This document shows, piece by piece, positions 33,996 to 44,533 of a DNA stretch of 64,000 nucleotides. The DNA is taken from assembly GCA_036172665.1 (NCBI GenBank), contig CM069873.1, positions 38,492,001 through 38,556,000 on the forward strand, in the 5' to 3' direction. The stretch is from Prosopocoilus inquinatus (taxonomy: Eukaryota; Arthropoda; Insecta; Coleoptera; Lucanidae). The stretch's first letter is position 1. Each line of letters starts with the position of its first letter. Position numbers and translations under genes: made by a program. The notes beneath the pieces are model-generated. The model did not search any database and was not told the DNA's origin. It saw only the letters and a program-made list of their open reading frames with translations.

Positions 33996-35000
33996 TTAAT
34001 TAGTCTGTTCGTGGTATTTTTTCACTCTATTTTTATGCACTTTCACCATTTTATTTTTTATTTTCAGAGTTATATTTGGTGACTCCACACTTATAACTTT
34101 AAACGGTCCTTGATATAAGGGTTCGAGTTTATTATTTGTTTCACTCCTTAACAAAACCTTATCGTTAAATTTATAGCTAACATTATTGTTACATTTTTTA
34201 TCCATCATACATTTTCTGTTCATTTTAGATTCAATCAGATTATTTTTCGCGTTTTGCCAGGCAGACTGCAATCGAAATTTTAATTCAAGAGGATAACTTT
34301 CAAAATTATATATTGGATCTATATTACTCATTATACTACTCGGCAAATTACATTTTTTCCCAAAAACTAACTCATACGGTGTGTATTTTGTTTCTGTGTG
34401 TACACTGTTATTAAACGAAAAACACCAAAACGGTACCCAAGAACTCCAAGTATATGGGAATTTACCTATTTGAATACGCAAATAAGCGCCAAGGTGTTTA
34501 TGTGTATTTTCTAATGACCCTAGAGTTTGATGATGATAAGCAATGCTATTAATTTGTTTAATGCCTAAAATTTTTGCTGTCTCTTTAAATATTTGTGCCA
34601 AAAATTCTGTCCCTTGGTCAGAAACAATTTCATTTGGTATCCCAAATTTTAAAATAAAATTATTAACAAATGCTTTAGCTACTGTTTCTGCTTCTTTGTC
34701 TTTAATAAGATATCCTTCTACAAATTTGGTAAGCTCACATTGAACTGTTAAAATGTATCTGTTATCATCATTATCTTGGTTTAACGGTCCTACAAGATCT
34801 AAGTAAATTTTTTGGAATGCCGAAGATGCTGTGGTGGTGATTGCTAACGGTTCTATATGAGGCCTCGAATATTTATATCGTTGGCAATCATCACATTTGG
34901 CTACAAACTTATTGACATCCTCCTTTAAATTTTCCCAAAAATAGTGTTTTTTAATATTAGCGTACATACACAGAGAAAAATGAATAGTAAAAAGTAACAC
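33996..35000 (-). pseudogene. Gypsy element 1 integrase
   Basis: C-terminal part of pol. Zinc-binding remnant FVAKCDDCQRYKYSRP, then the DDE core: Asp in KIYLDLVGPL, Asp in IVSDQGTEFLAQIF and Glu in TLGSLENTHKHLG. The C-terminal domain has RSETNNKLEPLYQGPFKVIS. The frame is open here but separated from RNase H by stops around 35000-35021, where the N-terminal HH half of the zinc motif is degenerate. Confidence 0.85.
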
Positions 35001-35020
35001 AAGTTGTAATCAAAAATCAA

Positions 35021-37255
35021 TCAATCAAAATCTTGGAGTAAACGAAGCTCCTTCGATAAACGGGCAATCAAGATTTTATTTTCTTTACTTTTAAAAATAC
35101 ACAATTGCGGAATTCCATATCTCCTGCATATATTCTGCAAACATCTCAACTCTGCGTCTAGGGCAAGTGTTGATCGATAATGTTGCTTAATAAAAATTAT
35201 TTGTTTCTTTGTATCGTATAAAATATTACCCGATTTTATCAAATCCTTACTGTAACCACCTTTTGTGTCAGTAAACTGTAACTGCCTGAGTTCTACAGAG
35301 TTCATTGGTTTTTTCAATAATTCAACTATTCCTACTAATTCAACTATTTCCCTCTCTTTATTGTGGGGTTTAGTCTGTAATGCTGAATTTTGTTTTGTAT
35401 GAGATCTAGTAACTACAAAAAAATTAGTAGACATCTCTCTAAGATCTTTTAATTCTATTTGAATTCTTGATAACGCATCGGCTGCCGCGTTTTCTTTACC
35501 TTTTATATAAGTTACTGTAAAATCAAATTCTTCAAGTAAAAGCCTAAATTTAGTTAATCTAGATGATGGATTGTTCATGCCAAATAAATATACTAAAGGT
35601 CTGTGATCAGTAAAAATTTTAAACTTCCGCCCATATAGATAAGGCCGAAAATGTTTTATTGCCCAAACAATGGCTAGGAGTTCCTTTTCAATTGTAGCAT
35701 AATTTATCTCAGCCTTATTCAATGCTCTACTGGCATAGGCAATTGGTTTTTCGTCTGAATTTGAAAGAACTGCGCCTATCGCGTAACCTGAAGCGTCCGT
35801 TTTGAAAATAAATTCATTTTCCGCTGAAAAATGTGGATACAGCAGAACGGGTGGGCTTATTAAGGATTTTTTTAGAGATTCAAAAGAATTCTGGCATTCT
35901 GTATCCCAATGAAATTGTACAGACTTGCGACTTAATTTATTTAAAGGGTTTGCGATCTGCGCAAAATTAGGTATAAATTTACGATAATAATTTGCAAAAG
36001 CTACAAATCGTTTAGTTTCATCTGCATTAGTGGGAACTGGATAATTTTGAACTACAAAAATTTTATCTGGATCGGGGGAAATGCCTTCCGACGAAATAAC
36101 ATGCCCTAAATATAAAATCTCCTTTTTCAGAAATTGACATTTTGTAGGATTTAATTTCGAGTTGACGTCTCGTAATCTGTTAAGAACTTTTATTAAATTT
36201 TGATTATGGTTTTGTAAACTCTTTCCAAATACAATAAGATCGTCAAGATATACGAAGCATGATTCAAAATTTAATCCGGACATCGCGATAGTCATAACTC
36301 TTGAAAAAGAACTAGGACTAGTTTCTAGCCCCATTGGTAAACGAGTCATTTGAAATTGACCTTCATTAGTAGTAAAAACCGTATATTTCCTACTTGATGG
36401 TTTTAGCTCAACCTGATAATAACCCTGAGAAAGGTCTAGATGAGCAAAATAAAAAGCTCCCGACAATGAATCCAAAATTTCTGTAATATTAGGCAAAGGG
36501 AACCGATCATCTTCGATATTTTTATTTAACAGTCTGTAATCAACTACGACTCTCCATTTTTTGTTACTATTGGAGTCGCCTTTCTTTGGAACAATTAATA
36601 AAGGAGCTGACCAATTTGATTTGCTCTCTTCAATAATACCGTCCCTTAACATTTTACTTATTTGTCTATTTATTTCGAACTTTTGAGCTTGCGGTAAACG
36701 ATACGGTTTAACATAGACTGGTTTTGCGTCATTTTTTAATGTAATAGTTTCTTTGATAATATTTGTGACTGTTACTGGATCAGTATCTAAAAGAAAAACA
36801 TCAGAATATTTTGCGCAAATTTTTTGAATTGAACCTTTTTCTTCTTTATTTAAATGTTTAATGTTAATTAAATCTAATACACTATTTACTCTGTCAAGTG
36901 ATATTTCATTGCTGTCAAAATTATATAGTTCGAAATTTGATAATTGTAGTGTATCTGGTTTAAAATTTCTAATTTTAATTTCTTTATCGTTAGTATTTAG
37001 TATACGAACTGGAATAATATGTAACCTTGGTCTTGCGATAATGCCTGCGGTAAATACACCTTCACAGATTTTATTCGGCAACACTACACAATCTTGATTA
37101 TTATCAACCCAAAAATATTGGATAGTTTCACAACGCGGGGGAATTGTTGTAAAAATGTCATATTTAGATTCCAAGGGGGTTGTGCATTTACGTTTGTTAT
37201 TCCAAAATATGAATAAAAATTTTTCAAAATCGATAACAGCATTGTGTTCTGTTAA
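35021..37255 (-). CDS. Gypsy element 1 pol: reverse transcriptase and RNase H
   Basis: Counted from the Met at 37174 (717 residues): RT with WRVVVDYRLLNKN (about 207-219), AHLDLSQGYYQVEL and catalytic FVYLDDLIVF (about 307-316); RNase H with FKTDASGYAIGAVL (Asp460) and ADALSRI (about 565-571). The reading frame continues upstream to 37255, where the piggyBac sits, and lines up with the protease on its far side once the insertion and one TTAA are ignored. So the pol frame was open before the piggyBac arrived, apart from the stop at 35021. Confidence 0.9.
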   Translation of the reverse strand, partial: LTEHNAVIDFEKFLFIFWNNKRKCTTPLESKYDIFTTIPPRCETIQYFWVDNNQDCVVLPNKICEGVFTAGIIARPRLHIIPVRILNTNDKEIKIRNFKPDTLQLSNFELYNFDSNEISLDRVNSVLDLINIKHLNKEEKGSIQKICAKYSDVFLLDTDPVTVTNIIKETITLKNDAKPVYVKPYRLPQAQKFEINRQISKMLRDGIIEESKSNWSAPLLIVPKKGDSNSNKKWRVVVDYRLLNKNIEDDRFPLPNITEILDSLSGAFYFAHLDLSQGYYQVELKPSSRKYTVFTTNEGQFQMTRLPMGLETSPSSFSRVMTIAMSGLNFESCFVYLDDLIVFGKSLQNHNQNLIKVLNRLRDVNSKLNPTKCQFLKKEILYLGHVISSEGISPDPDKIFVVQNYPVPTNADETKRFVAFANYYRKFIPNFAQIANPLNKLSRKSVQFHWDTECQNSFESLKKSLISPPVLLYPHFSAENEFIFKTDASGYAIGAVLSNSDEKPIAYASRALNKAEINYATIEKELLAIVWAIKHFRPYLYGRKFKIFTDHRPLVYLFGMNNPSSRLTKFRLLLEEFDFTVTYIKGKENAAADALSRIQIELKDLREMSTNFFVVTRSHTKQNSALQTKPHNKEREIVELVGIVELLKKPMNSVELRQLQFTDTKGGYSKDLIKSGNILYDTKKQIIFIKQHYRSTLALDAELRCLQNICRRYGIPQLCIFKSKENKILIARLSKELRLLQDFD

Positions 37256-39481
37256 CCTTTCGGAACACGCATTTAACTTTGGCGCGCGAGGACACGCTGC
37301 GGACTTATAGTCCGCACTGTATTTTTTTACTTCAAAATGTAACGGCCAATAAAAACATACAAATTTTAAAAAAAAAGTATATTTAGGAATATTTTTAACA
37401 TTAAGAAAACAAATTTCTGTACTTTTACCGTCTATAAAATATTAACGAGAACCAATACTTTCTTCATAACATTCGGCACAAATGTGCAAAGAATGTTCAC
37501 CACACATAAATTTTTCGCATTTTTTACATGAAATTCTTGTGGGTCTATTTTTTTTGCGATCGCAATACGCACAACGTCCCCTTGTAGTAGCAATATTTTC
37601 CCGCGTTGGTACCGGTAATTCTTGTCCAAGGAGTCCCCTTATTTTGTCTTTCATTGTTTTCGGTATGTTTTGTATTTGTACTCTCGTTCTAAGATGGCTT
37701 TCAATAAGGTGAAATGATAACTCACGAAGATATTGCCTTCTGGGTACATGTACTTCAGTGTTATTTGTAAAATACAAGACCATAGAATTAATTCCAGCGA
37801 CGTTCAGTATTGAATAAAAGATAACCATGGGCCATCTCCTCGTATTTCGAGCACAGTTATAAGTCGCGCATAATTTATCGACGGTATCAACGCCACCTTT
37901 TGTGGCGTTATAGTCTAATATCATTTCCGGTTTTCCAGTGTTTTGATCTATATTGTCGTCATGATGTAAACTCGACACCAACAATACATTTCTTGACCGT
38001 TTCGGTATGTAAGATACCAGAGTAATATTTTTTTGAAATGCAAACATACTAGTACCAATGGGTCTACTTACAGGATCAGAAAATTCTTTGGGCAATTCGC
38101 GCTTATTTTTACGTATAGTACCCACGTAGGTGAGTCCATATTCATGAAGAAGATGATTGACCAAATCAATTCCAGAGAACCAGTTATCACAAGTAATATT
38201 TCTGTGTGTTCCTTTTATGTATTTACACATTCTTTGAACGACAGCAGATGCGGAATTATCTATAGCATAAGGTCCATCGGGCTGCTTTCCAAGATACACT
38301 TCTAAATTCAAGGTATAAAATGATTTCGAGTCTGCAAGAGCGAAAATTTTTATACCATACTTATTCGGTTTTTTCGGCATGTATTGTCGAAAATTACAAC
38401 GCCCTCTAAATGCTTCCAACTTTTCATCGATTGTTACATTTTCAGATGGTGTGTACGCTGTTGCACATTTATGAACAAATGCTTCAAACAAGTCTCTAAT
38501 AGGGGCAAGTTTATCGTATTTTTTCCTCTCTAACCGGGTATCCAAATCATCAAATCGTAAATTTTGAAGAAGAAACAGGAATCTGTTTTTTCCCATTGCC
38601 AAACGGAATAGCTCTACTCCACTTCCTTGAGTATTCCATAATTCATCGACATTCAAGCGACTTGATTTTAATGTGCCAGCTAAGTAAAGCAGTCCAATAA
38701 GGGCTTGAACTTCAGAAATATCTGTAAGCTTAGCATCTCTGTCTCTACTGTACTTACTTTGTACACTTGAAATATGTTTATTAGTGTATTCCAAAATAAT
38801 ATGCAGCATATCCATGTCAATGAAATATTGCCAAATTTCAAGTATAGATTTAAAATTTTTTGTTGCGTCTTTCGGTCCGGGAATATCTTTTATAATATTT
38901 ACCAATCTTGTTCTGACTTGCTTTCTAGGACCATGCTTATCCCATTTCGATGTGCCGTCTTTTCCAAGAAAATACGGGCTAGGAAAATCTTCAACAACTT
39001 CTTCGTCAGAAATGTCCTGCTCCGTATCGCTGTTGTGGTCACTGGTCTCTAATCTCTCCACTTCATCTTCACCTGACTGATCATCATACTGCACAGTAGT
39101 TTGCTGAGATTCATCTTCTTTTAGACACTCTTCCATCAATTGCCTTAATCTTTCTTGCTCTTGTTCGTATGAATACATCTTTCACAATGAAAATATAGCG
39201 TACTAAGAGTGTAAACTAACAAGCTTTGTCACTTAACCTTAAAGAAACTATTCAAGTTACATTATAACTTTAAAGCAACAACACACGCTGCGGACTCAAT
39301 GTCCGCAATTTGTTCTATAACGTAAATAAATACACCTTTCGAAAAACTACTTTATATTGTTTCTCAGTACATCTAGTTAAACAGCTATACGAGAGGAGAG
39401 AGTTGTAACAAAAACACCCCTTCCGTACATTTAATAAATAAGAAATTGCGGAGCAACAGTCCGCGCGCGTGTGCTGGAAGG
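37256..39481 (-). mobile_element. piggyBac transposon with TTAA target sites
   Basis: TTAA at 37252-37255 and 39482-39485 flank ends that match in inverted orientation (CCTTTCGGAACACGC against CCTTCCAGCACACGC). Subterminal copies of gctgcggact / gtccgc occur on both sides. The length is 2226 bp, with a single intact transposase gene. It is inserted in the protease-RT region of the gypsy element. Confidence 0.93.
37442..39178 (-). CDS. piggyBac transposase, intact (578 aa)
   Basis: Cut-and-paste transposase specific for TTAA. An acidic N-terminus (residues 17-65) is followed by the DDD core: Asp283 in FALADSKSFY, Asp331 in NITCDNWFSG, Asp431/434 in GGVDTVDKLC. A Cys-rich C-terminal ring-like domain (CAYCDRKK, SCKKCEKFMCGEH, HICAECYEE) binds the ends in known members. 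The length agrees with the family (about 580-600). No frameshift or stop. With the ends also kept, this copy may be active. Confidence 0.95.
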   Translation of the reverse strand: MYSYEQEQERLRQLMEECLKEDESQQTTVQYDDQSGEDEVERLETSDHNSDTEQDISDEEVVEDFPSPYFLGKDGTSKWDKHGPRKQVRTRLVNIIKDIPGPKDATKNFKSILEIWQYFIDMDMLHIILEYTNKHISSVQSKYSRDRDAKLTDISEVQALIGLLYLAGTLKSSRLNVDELWNTQGSGVELFRLAMGKNRFLFLLQNLRFDDLDTRLERKKYDKLAPIRDLFEAFVHKCATAYTPSENVTIDEKLEAFRGRCNFRQYMPKKPNKYGIKIFALADSKSFYTLNLEVYLGKQPDGPYAIDNSASAVVQRMCKYIKGTHRNITCDNWFSGIDLVNHLLHEYGLTYVGTIRKNKRELPKEFSDPVSRPIGTSMFAFQKNITLVSYIPKRSRNVLLVSSLHHDDNIDQNTGKPEMILDYNATKGGVDTVDKLCATYNCARNTRRWPMVIFYSILNVAGINSMVLYFTNNTEVHVPRRQYLRELSFHLIESHLRTRVQIQNIPKTMKDKIRGLLGQELPVPTRENIATTRGRCAYCDRKKNRPTRISCKKCEKFMCGEHSLHICAECYEESIGSR

Positions 39482-39485
39482 TTAA

Positions 39486-39773
39486 GAAATCTGATCCGAT
39501 AATTCCATTCAAATCACATCTAAAATCTTTTACGACATGAAATTCATGTTTAAATTTATCGTCTTCTAACTGCAAAGAAACACAAACTGATCCAATTGAT
39601 TTTGTTGATCCTGCAATCCCATTAATAGTTAATTGCCTGGAGGTATCAATAATTTCATTAGGTTTTAAAAATTTTTTAAAAATTATACTAACACTTGCAC
39701 CTGTATCCAAAAGAAATAGTAATTCAGTATCTTCATATTTCAGCTTGATATAATTCATACCGTTCAAATTCAA
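39486..39773 (-). pseudogene. Gypsy element 1 aspartic protease, cut by piggyBac
   Basis: Retropepsin with the active-site motif FLLDTGASVSIIF and a C-terminal GIIGSDFL block, at which point the TTAA of the piggyBac interrupts it. The open frame that continues into the piggyBac end is not native. Confidence 0.85.
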
Positions 39774-39989
39774 AATTACAGTTCCGATAGTTTTAGTCTC
39801 GAAAAAACCGATTATCGCTGGATGAAGTATCTACTGGTTCCACGTAAAACGCATTGCCACGATTTGCCGTACGCCCTCGATTACTTGCTTGAACTCGATT
39901 TATCCCTTGCGATTATCGTCTTTGTCCGCGACCTTGATTAAAATTATGTAAACGACTAATATCGTTATTACTGTTTTCGGTATTTGAAT

Positions 39990-40908
39990 TAAAGGAACGT
40001 CTGAAATTTTGAGGTGTTTTGACATATTGTTGTGAAGAATTTTAATTGCGTTTATAAGATGGTTTAGAATTCATTCTAGAACCTCGAACTCTGTTAGTAT
40101 GTCCGCGGTTATTGAAATAAAAAACATTTGATGATGAGGGTTTATTCCTGTCTTCATCAATTGCCACACTAATAGCTTCTTTTAATGTGGTGACATTTCG
40201 AGATTTAATGATAGTTCTTAATTCATGGTTTCTTATAATTTTCGTCATTTCCTACTTGAGCTAATGTTAAATCGCTAAATAGTTGTTCGATTTCGCTACC
40301 AAATTCGTCAATGGATTTGTTCAATTGTCGCGATTGATGCAATTGATTTGAAAGTGTTGTAGCTGATTTTTTCGTAATAAAATTTTCTGTAATATCTCTC
40401 ACAAGTGAATCTACGGTATCGTATTTTTTATTCAACCGAATTTTAGCATTTTCAGAAAGGCGAGTTTTTAAAACGAAATTTATTAAATGCTTTATGCTGC
40501 CTGGTTCTAATAACCCTGCGTATAATATGATTGAATCTATTAATTTTTTGGTTGTGTTCTCATTTCCATCCATAGATGGTAACAAACTACCCGCAGTTTT
40601 TAAATTAAATTGTTCTCCCATTTCAGAATGAATGTTTAACCTATCCTGAAGCATACAATTAATATCATTAATAATTAAATTAATTTTTTCAATGTAAATC
40701 TTAACTTTACTAGTTACATCAATATTTGCCACACCCTTACCAAATTCTACTCTTAGGTTACCTAACCTAACTGAAACTGTTCTAAATCTATTAATCTTTT
40801 CTGAGTTAATTCTAAATTTTCTCGTCTATCTTTATTATCTTTAACTCTATTAGCTTTAAACAATTGAAGTTCATCATATAATGCTTTAAACTTAACTAGT
40901 ATACTCAT
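39990..40908 (-). pseudogene. Gypsy element 1 gag
   Basis: Starts at Met 40908 (SILVKFKALYDELQLFKANR), shifts frame near 40765, and continues through the capsid-like region (TTKKLIDSIILYAGLLEPGS, INFVLKTRLSENAKIRL, SIDEFGSEIEQLFSDLTLAQ) and, after a shift near 40235, HELRTIIKSRNVTTLKEAI. An Arg/Asn-rich tail stands where zinc knuckles might be, but no CCHC is seen. Forms the virus-like particle in related elements. Two frameshifts make it non-functional. Confidence 0.78.
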
Positions 40909-40987
40909 TTATATAAAAAACAAATGAACGTATGTTTAACTGACCTTAGTTTATCTCACGATTTGGGTACCATTTACACACTGGCAC

Positions 40988-41239
40988 CTACAACGGCGAG
41001 ATGAGGACCAGCCGGGACCATCTCTTGTAAACTTCTTTTCTGATCTTCAACCATGCCTTCTTGCATCGACGCCAAATAAATAATGTAATTGTAACGACTA
41101 CCAAGAATAACACTGCTACGCCTGCTATTTCCCACAGGGTGAATTGTACTTTGGTTTCATCCAATTTTGTAGTACCACCACTGCTACCAGGTTGTGCGAT
41201 TATTATTTCCTTTTCCTTTCTCGACTGATTGCTACCCAT
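40988..41239 (-). CDS. Small N-myristoylation/membrane-anchor ORF upstream of gag (83 aa)
   Basis: First gene after the 5' LTR. It starts MGSNQSRKEK, with Gly2 and Ser6 fitting an N-myristoylation signal. One membrane span follows (IAGVAVLFLVVVTITLFIW, about residues 38-56), then a strongly basic tail (RRCKKAWLKIRKEVYKRW). Intact frame. I recall similar small proteins at this place in some arthropod gypsy elements, but their role is not known to me. A membrane-targeting helper for Gag is an inference. Confidence 0.65.
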   Translation of the reverse strand: MGSNQSRKEKEIIIAQPGSSGGTTKLDETKVQFTLWEIAGVAVLFLVVVTITLFIWRRCKKAWLKIRKEVYKRWSRLVLISPL

Positions 41240-41301
41240 TTTGGAAACGTCTTCTTCATTTACACTTTACACTTCACAGTACTTTAATGGCAGGATTGGC
41301 A

Positions 41302-41606
41302 TGTAATAAATAATAATGAACCTTTTTCGGATTTGTTCAATGTTATAAATAAATAATAAAGAGATGTTTTTCACTTCTTTACTTTAAGTTTTTACTTTTC
41401 AGTGAAACCACTTTGTGTGTTAACTTATGCATCTTTATTTAGTGAAGACTCGATACATACTGTCCATGTTTCTTTTTTATTGCTTTCAGCAATTTTTCCC
41501 TGGCTTCGCGGCGCATCCGTTGCGCTTGTCTTTAGACACTAAATCAGCACCGGATGCACCGCGGGGACTTTCCATAAAATGTAATGAAATATAATATTCC
41601 ATTACA
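41302..41606 (-). repeat. 5' LTR of gypsy element 1
   Basis: 305 bp, TGTAAT...ATTACA, five substitutions from the 3' LTR. Confidence 0.93.
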
Positions 41607-41798
41607 GCGTTATTAAAAAAGTAATTTTTCATAAACCTGTCAACAAGAAAGTATCTATCAATGGTATAGATTGTACTGATACTTTAATTGAAAGAACGCT
41701 GAATATGGGAGATCAAATTTCGTTTTCTTGCACAGTTTTACTTTGTCCAACTACATTATTTGCTGAATTCATTATAAGAAAACGATATCTAACTGAAA

Positions 41799-42356
41799 AT
41801 GTCTAATCTATCTTTTAATGTAAAACGTGATGTTAATGAATTGCACAAACCAGCAAGGAAAAACTTTCGCCGTCGTCGAGTAATAATAAAAGGACTCCAG
41901 AGATCTCTTCCAAGCAGACTTAAATGAAATTCTGCCTTATTCCAAGATAAACAAAGGATACAAATACATTCAGACAGCGATCAACGCATTTTCTAAATAT
42001 GCTTGGAGAATACCTTTAAAAAGTAAGACAGGTAAAGAAGTAACCAAAGCTTTTCAATCGACTTTATCTGAAGGTAGAAATTCTATACCGAAAAATATAC
42101 AAACAGATAACGGAAAGGAATTTTACAATGCAGAGTTCCAAAATATAATGAAGAAATATAGAATTAATCACTATAGCACATACTTTAATTTAAAAAGTTC
42201 GATAGTCGAAAGATTTAATAGAACCTTAAAACAAAAGATGTGGAAAGAATTTAGCATGCAAGGAAATTTCGGATGATTTAATTTATTACCAAGGCTAATT
42301 GAAGAATACAATAACACTGTTCACAGTACCCAAACCCAGCAAAATAAATCAAAGAA
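41799..42356 (+). pseudogene. Integrase relic, copy B of the duplicated cassette
   Basis: Mirror of 18038-18600, with the same frameshift near 41900 and the same abrupt end at the truncated DUF8207-like gene. It differs from copy A by about two changes, including one base in an A run. Confidence 0.85.
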
Positions 42357-43034
42357 ATGCGCAAAGTATTTTACACTCCGCTTACAGCAACCTTAAAATT
42401 GTGGATCCAAGAATTGCAAAATTTAAAGTTGAAGATCATGTACGCATCAGAATCGTATCATCCGTTAGCACGTGATTATGTTACACGATTTGAAACTGAT
42501 GTAGAAAATGAATTCGATACAAAATACGGTGTAAGAGAAGAAGATGAGAGATTGTTTGTTGGGAACCAGGAGCTTAAGTTTGACGGTCCCGATCTTGTAA
42601 TTGGAGACTTGGCGTATAAGGGTACTAAAGGTTTATACGAGCTGGTTTTTAAGAAAAATCCAGAGAAATTTACGTTTCACGATGTGCGAGACTATAGAGA
42701 TATATTGAGAAGAACTAGTGCGTTTAAAGTTAATTATAATCCCTCAGGGCGAATATCTGCAAGCAGAGGATTTAAATATGTGAATATTATAAAACCAATA
42801 ATTCAGGGAAAACCACCAAACGTTTGGTGGGCGCGAAGCTGGAAAACAGGTGGAGCTTTGGAGAAAAAGCTTGTACATAACAAATGTTTGCAGTATCAAT
42901 ACTGGGATGATCCTAACGAACTAGTAGAACGATTGCGTTTATTGAACGCATCCAAATCAGCAGGTCACCCCGCACATAACAATGAAATCATAGCGATCAT
43001 TGAAGAATTAAAAGAGGCTAAAATTATTTTGTAA
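42357..43034 (+). pseudogene. Truncated DUF8207-like protein, copy B
   Basis: The encoded protein is identical to 17360-18037, including the false integrase-derived N-terminus, so both copies descend from one duplication event. Confidence 0.75.
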
Positions 43035-43102
43035 ATTGTAGTATTTAGTGGAGTGCAAGCGAGCACACATTTCAGTTTCACATAGTTGTTGATTGATTCA
43101 CA

Positions 43103-43486
43103 ATGACTATTGATAAGTTTGGAAGACACGTTCATAAACACACAGTTTTCAAACACATTGCTGCTACACCATTATTTTACGAAACATTATTAGACTTTCA
43201 GAGTCAAGAGCTTAACGCCGAAAGTGTATATTTGCTTTCAAATAGAGGTCACCGAACGACATATACGGTCCAAGAAACTTGCGTTGTTAAAAAAGTACTT
43301 ATTCATCAACCTACTATTGTCAACATTACAGTATCCATCAGCGCTATAAATTGTACTGATACTTTAATTGGAAGAACGCTGAATGTGGGAGATCAAATCT
43401 CGTTTACTTGCACATCTTCAGTTTGTGCAGTTCCATTATTTGTTGAATTCATCGTAAGAAAACGAGTTCTAACTGAAAATGTCTAA
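43103..43486 (+). CDS. Small unknown Polinton protein (127 aa), copy B
   Basis: Protein identical to 16908-17291. It overlaps the integrase start by 8 nt (43479-43486, ATGTCTAA). Confidence 0.8.
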   Translation: MTIDKFGRHVHKHTVFKHIAATPLFYETLLDFQSQELNAESVYLLSNRGHRTTYTVQETCVVKKVLIHQPTIVNITVSISAINCTDTLIGRTLNVGDQISFTCTSSVCAVPLFVEFIVRKRVLTENV

Positions 43487-44423
43487 TCTATCTTCTAATG
43501 TGAAACGTGATGTTGTTAATGAGTTGCACAAACCAGCAAGGAAAAACTTTCGCCGTCGTCGAGTAATAATAAAAGGACTCGGAGATCTCTTCCAAGCAGA
43601 CTTAATTGAAATGCTACCTTATGCCAAGATAAACAAAGGATACAAATACATTCTGACAGTGATCAACGCATTTTCCAAGTATGCTTGGGGAATACCATTA
43701 AAAAATAAGACAGGTAAAGAAGTAACCAAAGCTTTTCAATCGATTTTATCTGAAGGTAGAAATTCTGTACCGAAAAATATACAAACAGATAACGGAGAGG
43801 AATTTTACAATGCAGAGTTCCAAAATTTAATGAAGAAATATAGAATTAATCACTATAGCGCATACTCTAATTTAAAAAGTTCGATAGTCGAAAGATTTAA
43901 TAGAACCCTAAAACAAAAAATGTGGAAAGAATTTAGCATGCAAGGAAATTTCGGATGGTTCAATTTATTACCAAAGCTAATTGAAGAATACAATAACACT
44001 GTTCACAGTACGACGGGTTACAAACCCAGCAAGATAAATCAAAGAAATGCGCAAAGTATTTTACAGTCCGTCTACAGCAACCTTAAAATTGTGGATCCAA
44101 GAATTGCAAAATTTAAAATTGGAGATCATGTGCGCATCAGTAAATACAGACAAGCATTTTCGAAGATGTACCCTCCGAATTGGTCCAACGAAATATTTAC
44201 TATTTCGTCGGTGCAGAATACTAATCCCAGAACATATCTAATTAAAGACGCTGATGGTGAAGCCATTCTTGGTGTGTTTTATGAGTACGAGTTACAAAAA
44301 GTGAAACATCCAGATATACATTTAATTAATGTATTGAGAAAGAAAGGTAATAAAGCGCTTGTAAGTTATTTAGGATTGAGTTCTAAACATGATTCAAGGA
44401 TACCAAAACGCAATGTTTTATAA
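43479..44423 (+). CDS. Polinton integrase, intact, copy B
   Basis: 314 residues, identical to the copy A integrase, with the full DDE core (FQADL, TDNGEEF, IVERFNRT) and C-terminal domain. Two intact, identical integrase genes in one locus are unusual for such decayed elements. Confidence 0.92.
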   Translation: MSNLSSNVKRDVVNELHKPARKNFRRRRVIIKGLGDLFQADLIEMLPYAKINKGYKYILTVINAFSKYAWGIPLKNKTGKEVTKAFQSILSEGRNSVPKNIQTDNGEEFYNAEFQNLMKKYRINHYSAYSNLKSSIVERFNRTLKQKMWKEFSMQGNFGWFNLLPKLIEEYNNTVHSTTGYKPSKINQRNAQSILQSVYSNLKIVDPRIAKFKIGDHVRISKYRQAFSKMYPPNWSNEIFTISSVQNTNPRTYLIKDADGEAILGVFYEYELQKVKHPDIHLINVLRKKGNKALVSYLGLSSKHDSRIPKRNVL

Positions 44424-44533
44424 TAAATATTTATTAACTACAACTGTAATCATACTATACCCAGAATACACAATAAATGAATTTTACAAATTAATTTATT
44501 TACTTTCTAGCAGAACTTATAAATAAAAATACT

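Larger units (their letters stand above)
33375..41606 (-). mobile_element. Ty3/gypsy LTR retrotransposon with TSD GCGT, containing a piggyBac
   Basis: Two 305-bp LTRs (TGTAAT...ATTACA) bound a minus-strand small membrane ORF, gag, protease, RT-RNase H and integrase. The 4-bp duplication GCGT is exact. A purine-rich tract (GCGAGGGAGG on the minus strand) abuts the 3' LTR at 33680. I could not identify a primer binding site starting TGG next to the 5' LTR. Gag resembles mdg3-like gypsy gag proteins; the family call is tentative. Confidence 0.92.
33193..41806 (+). pseudogene. Small unknown Polinton gene, split by a gypsy insertion
   Basis: The first part, 33193-33374, encodes the FGRHVHKHTVFKH half. 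The second part resumes at 41607 and runs to 41806 with DCTDTLIERTLNMGDQISF. The 4 bp GCGT flank the 8.2-kb insertion on both sides (33371-33374 and 41607-41610) and occur once in the uninterrupted copy A gene. The ATGTCTAA overlap with the integrase relic is kept. Confidence 0.9.

Noticed and set aside
33996..41239. An env-like gene in gypsy element 1
   Set aside because: No frame between integrase and the 3' LTR is long enough. The only membrane protein is the small ORF before gag.
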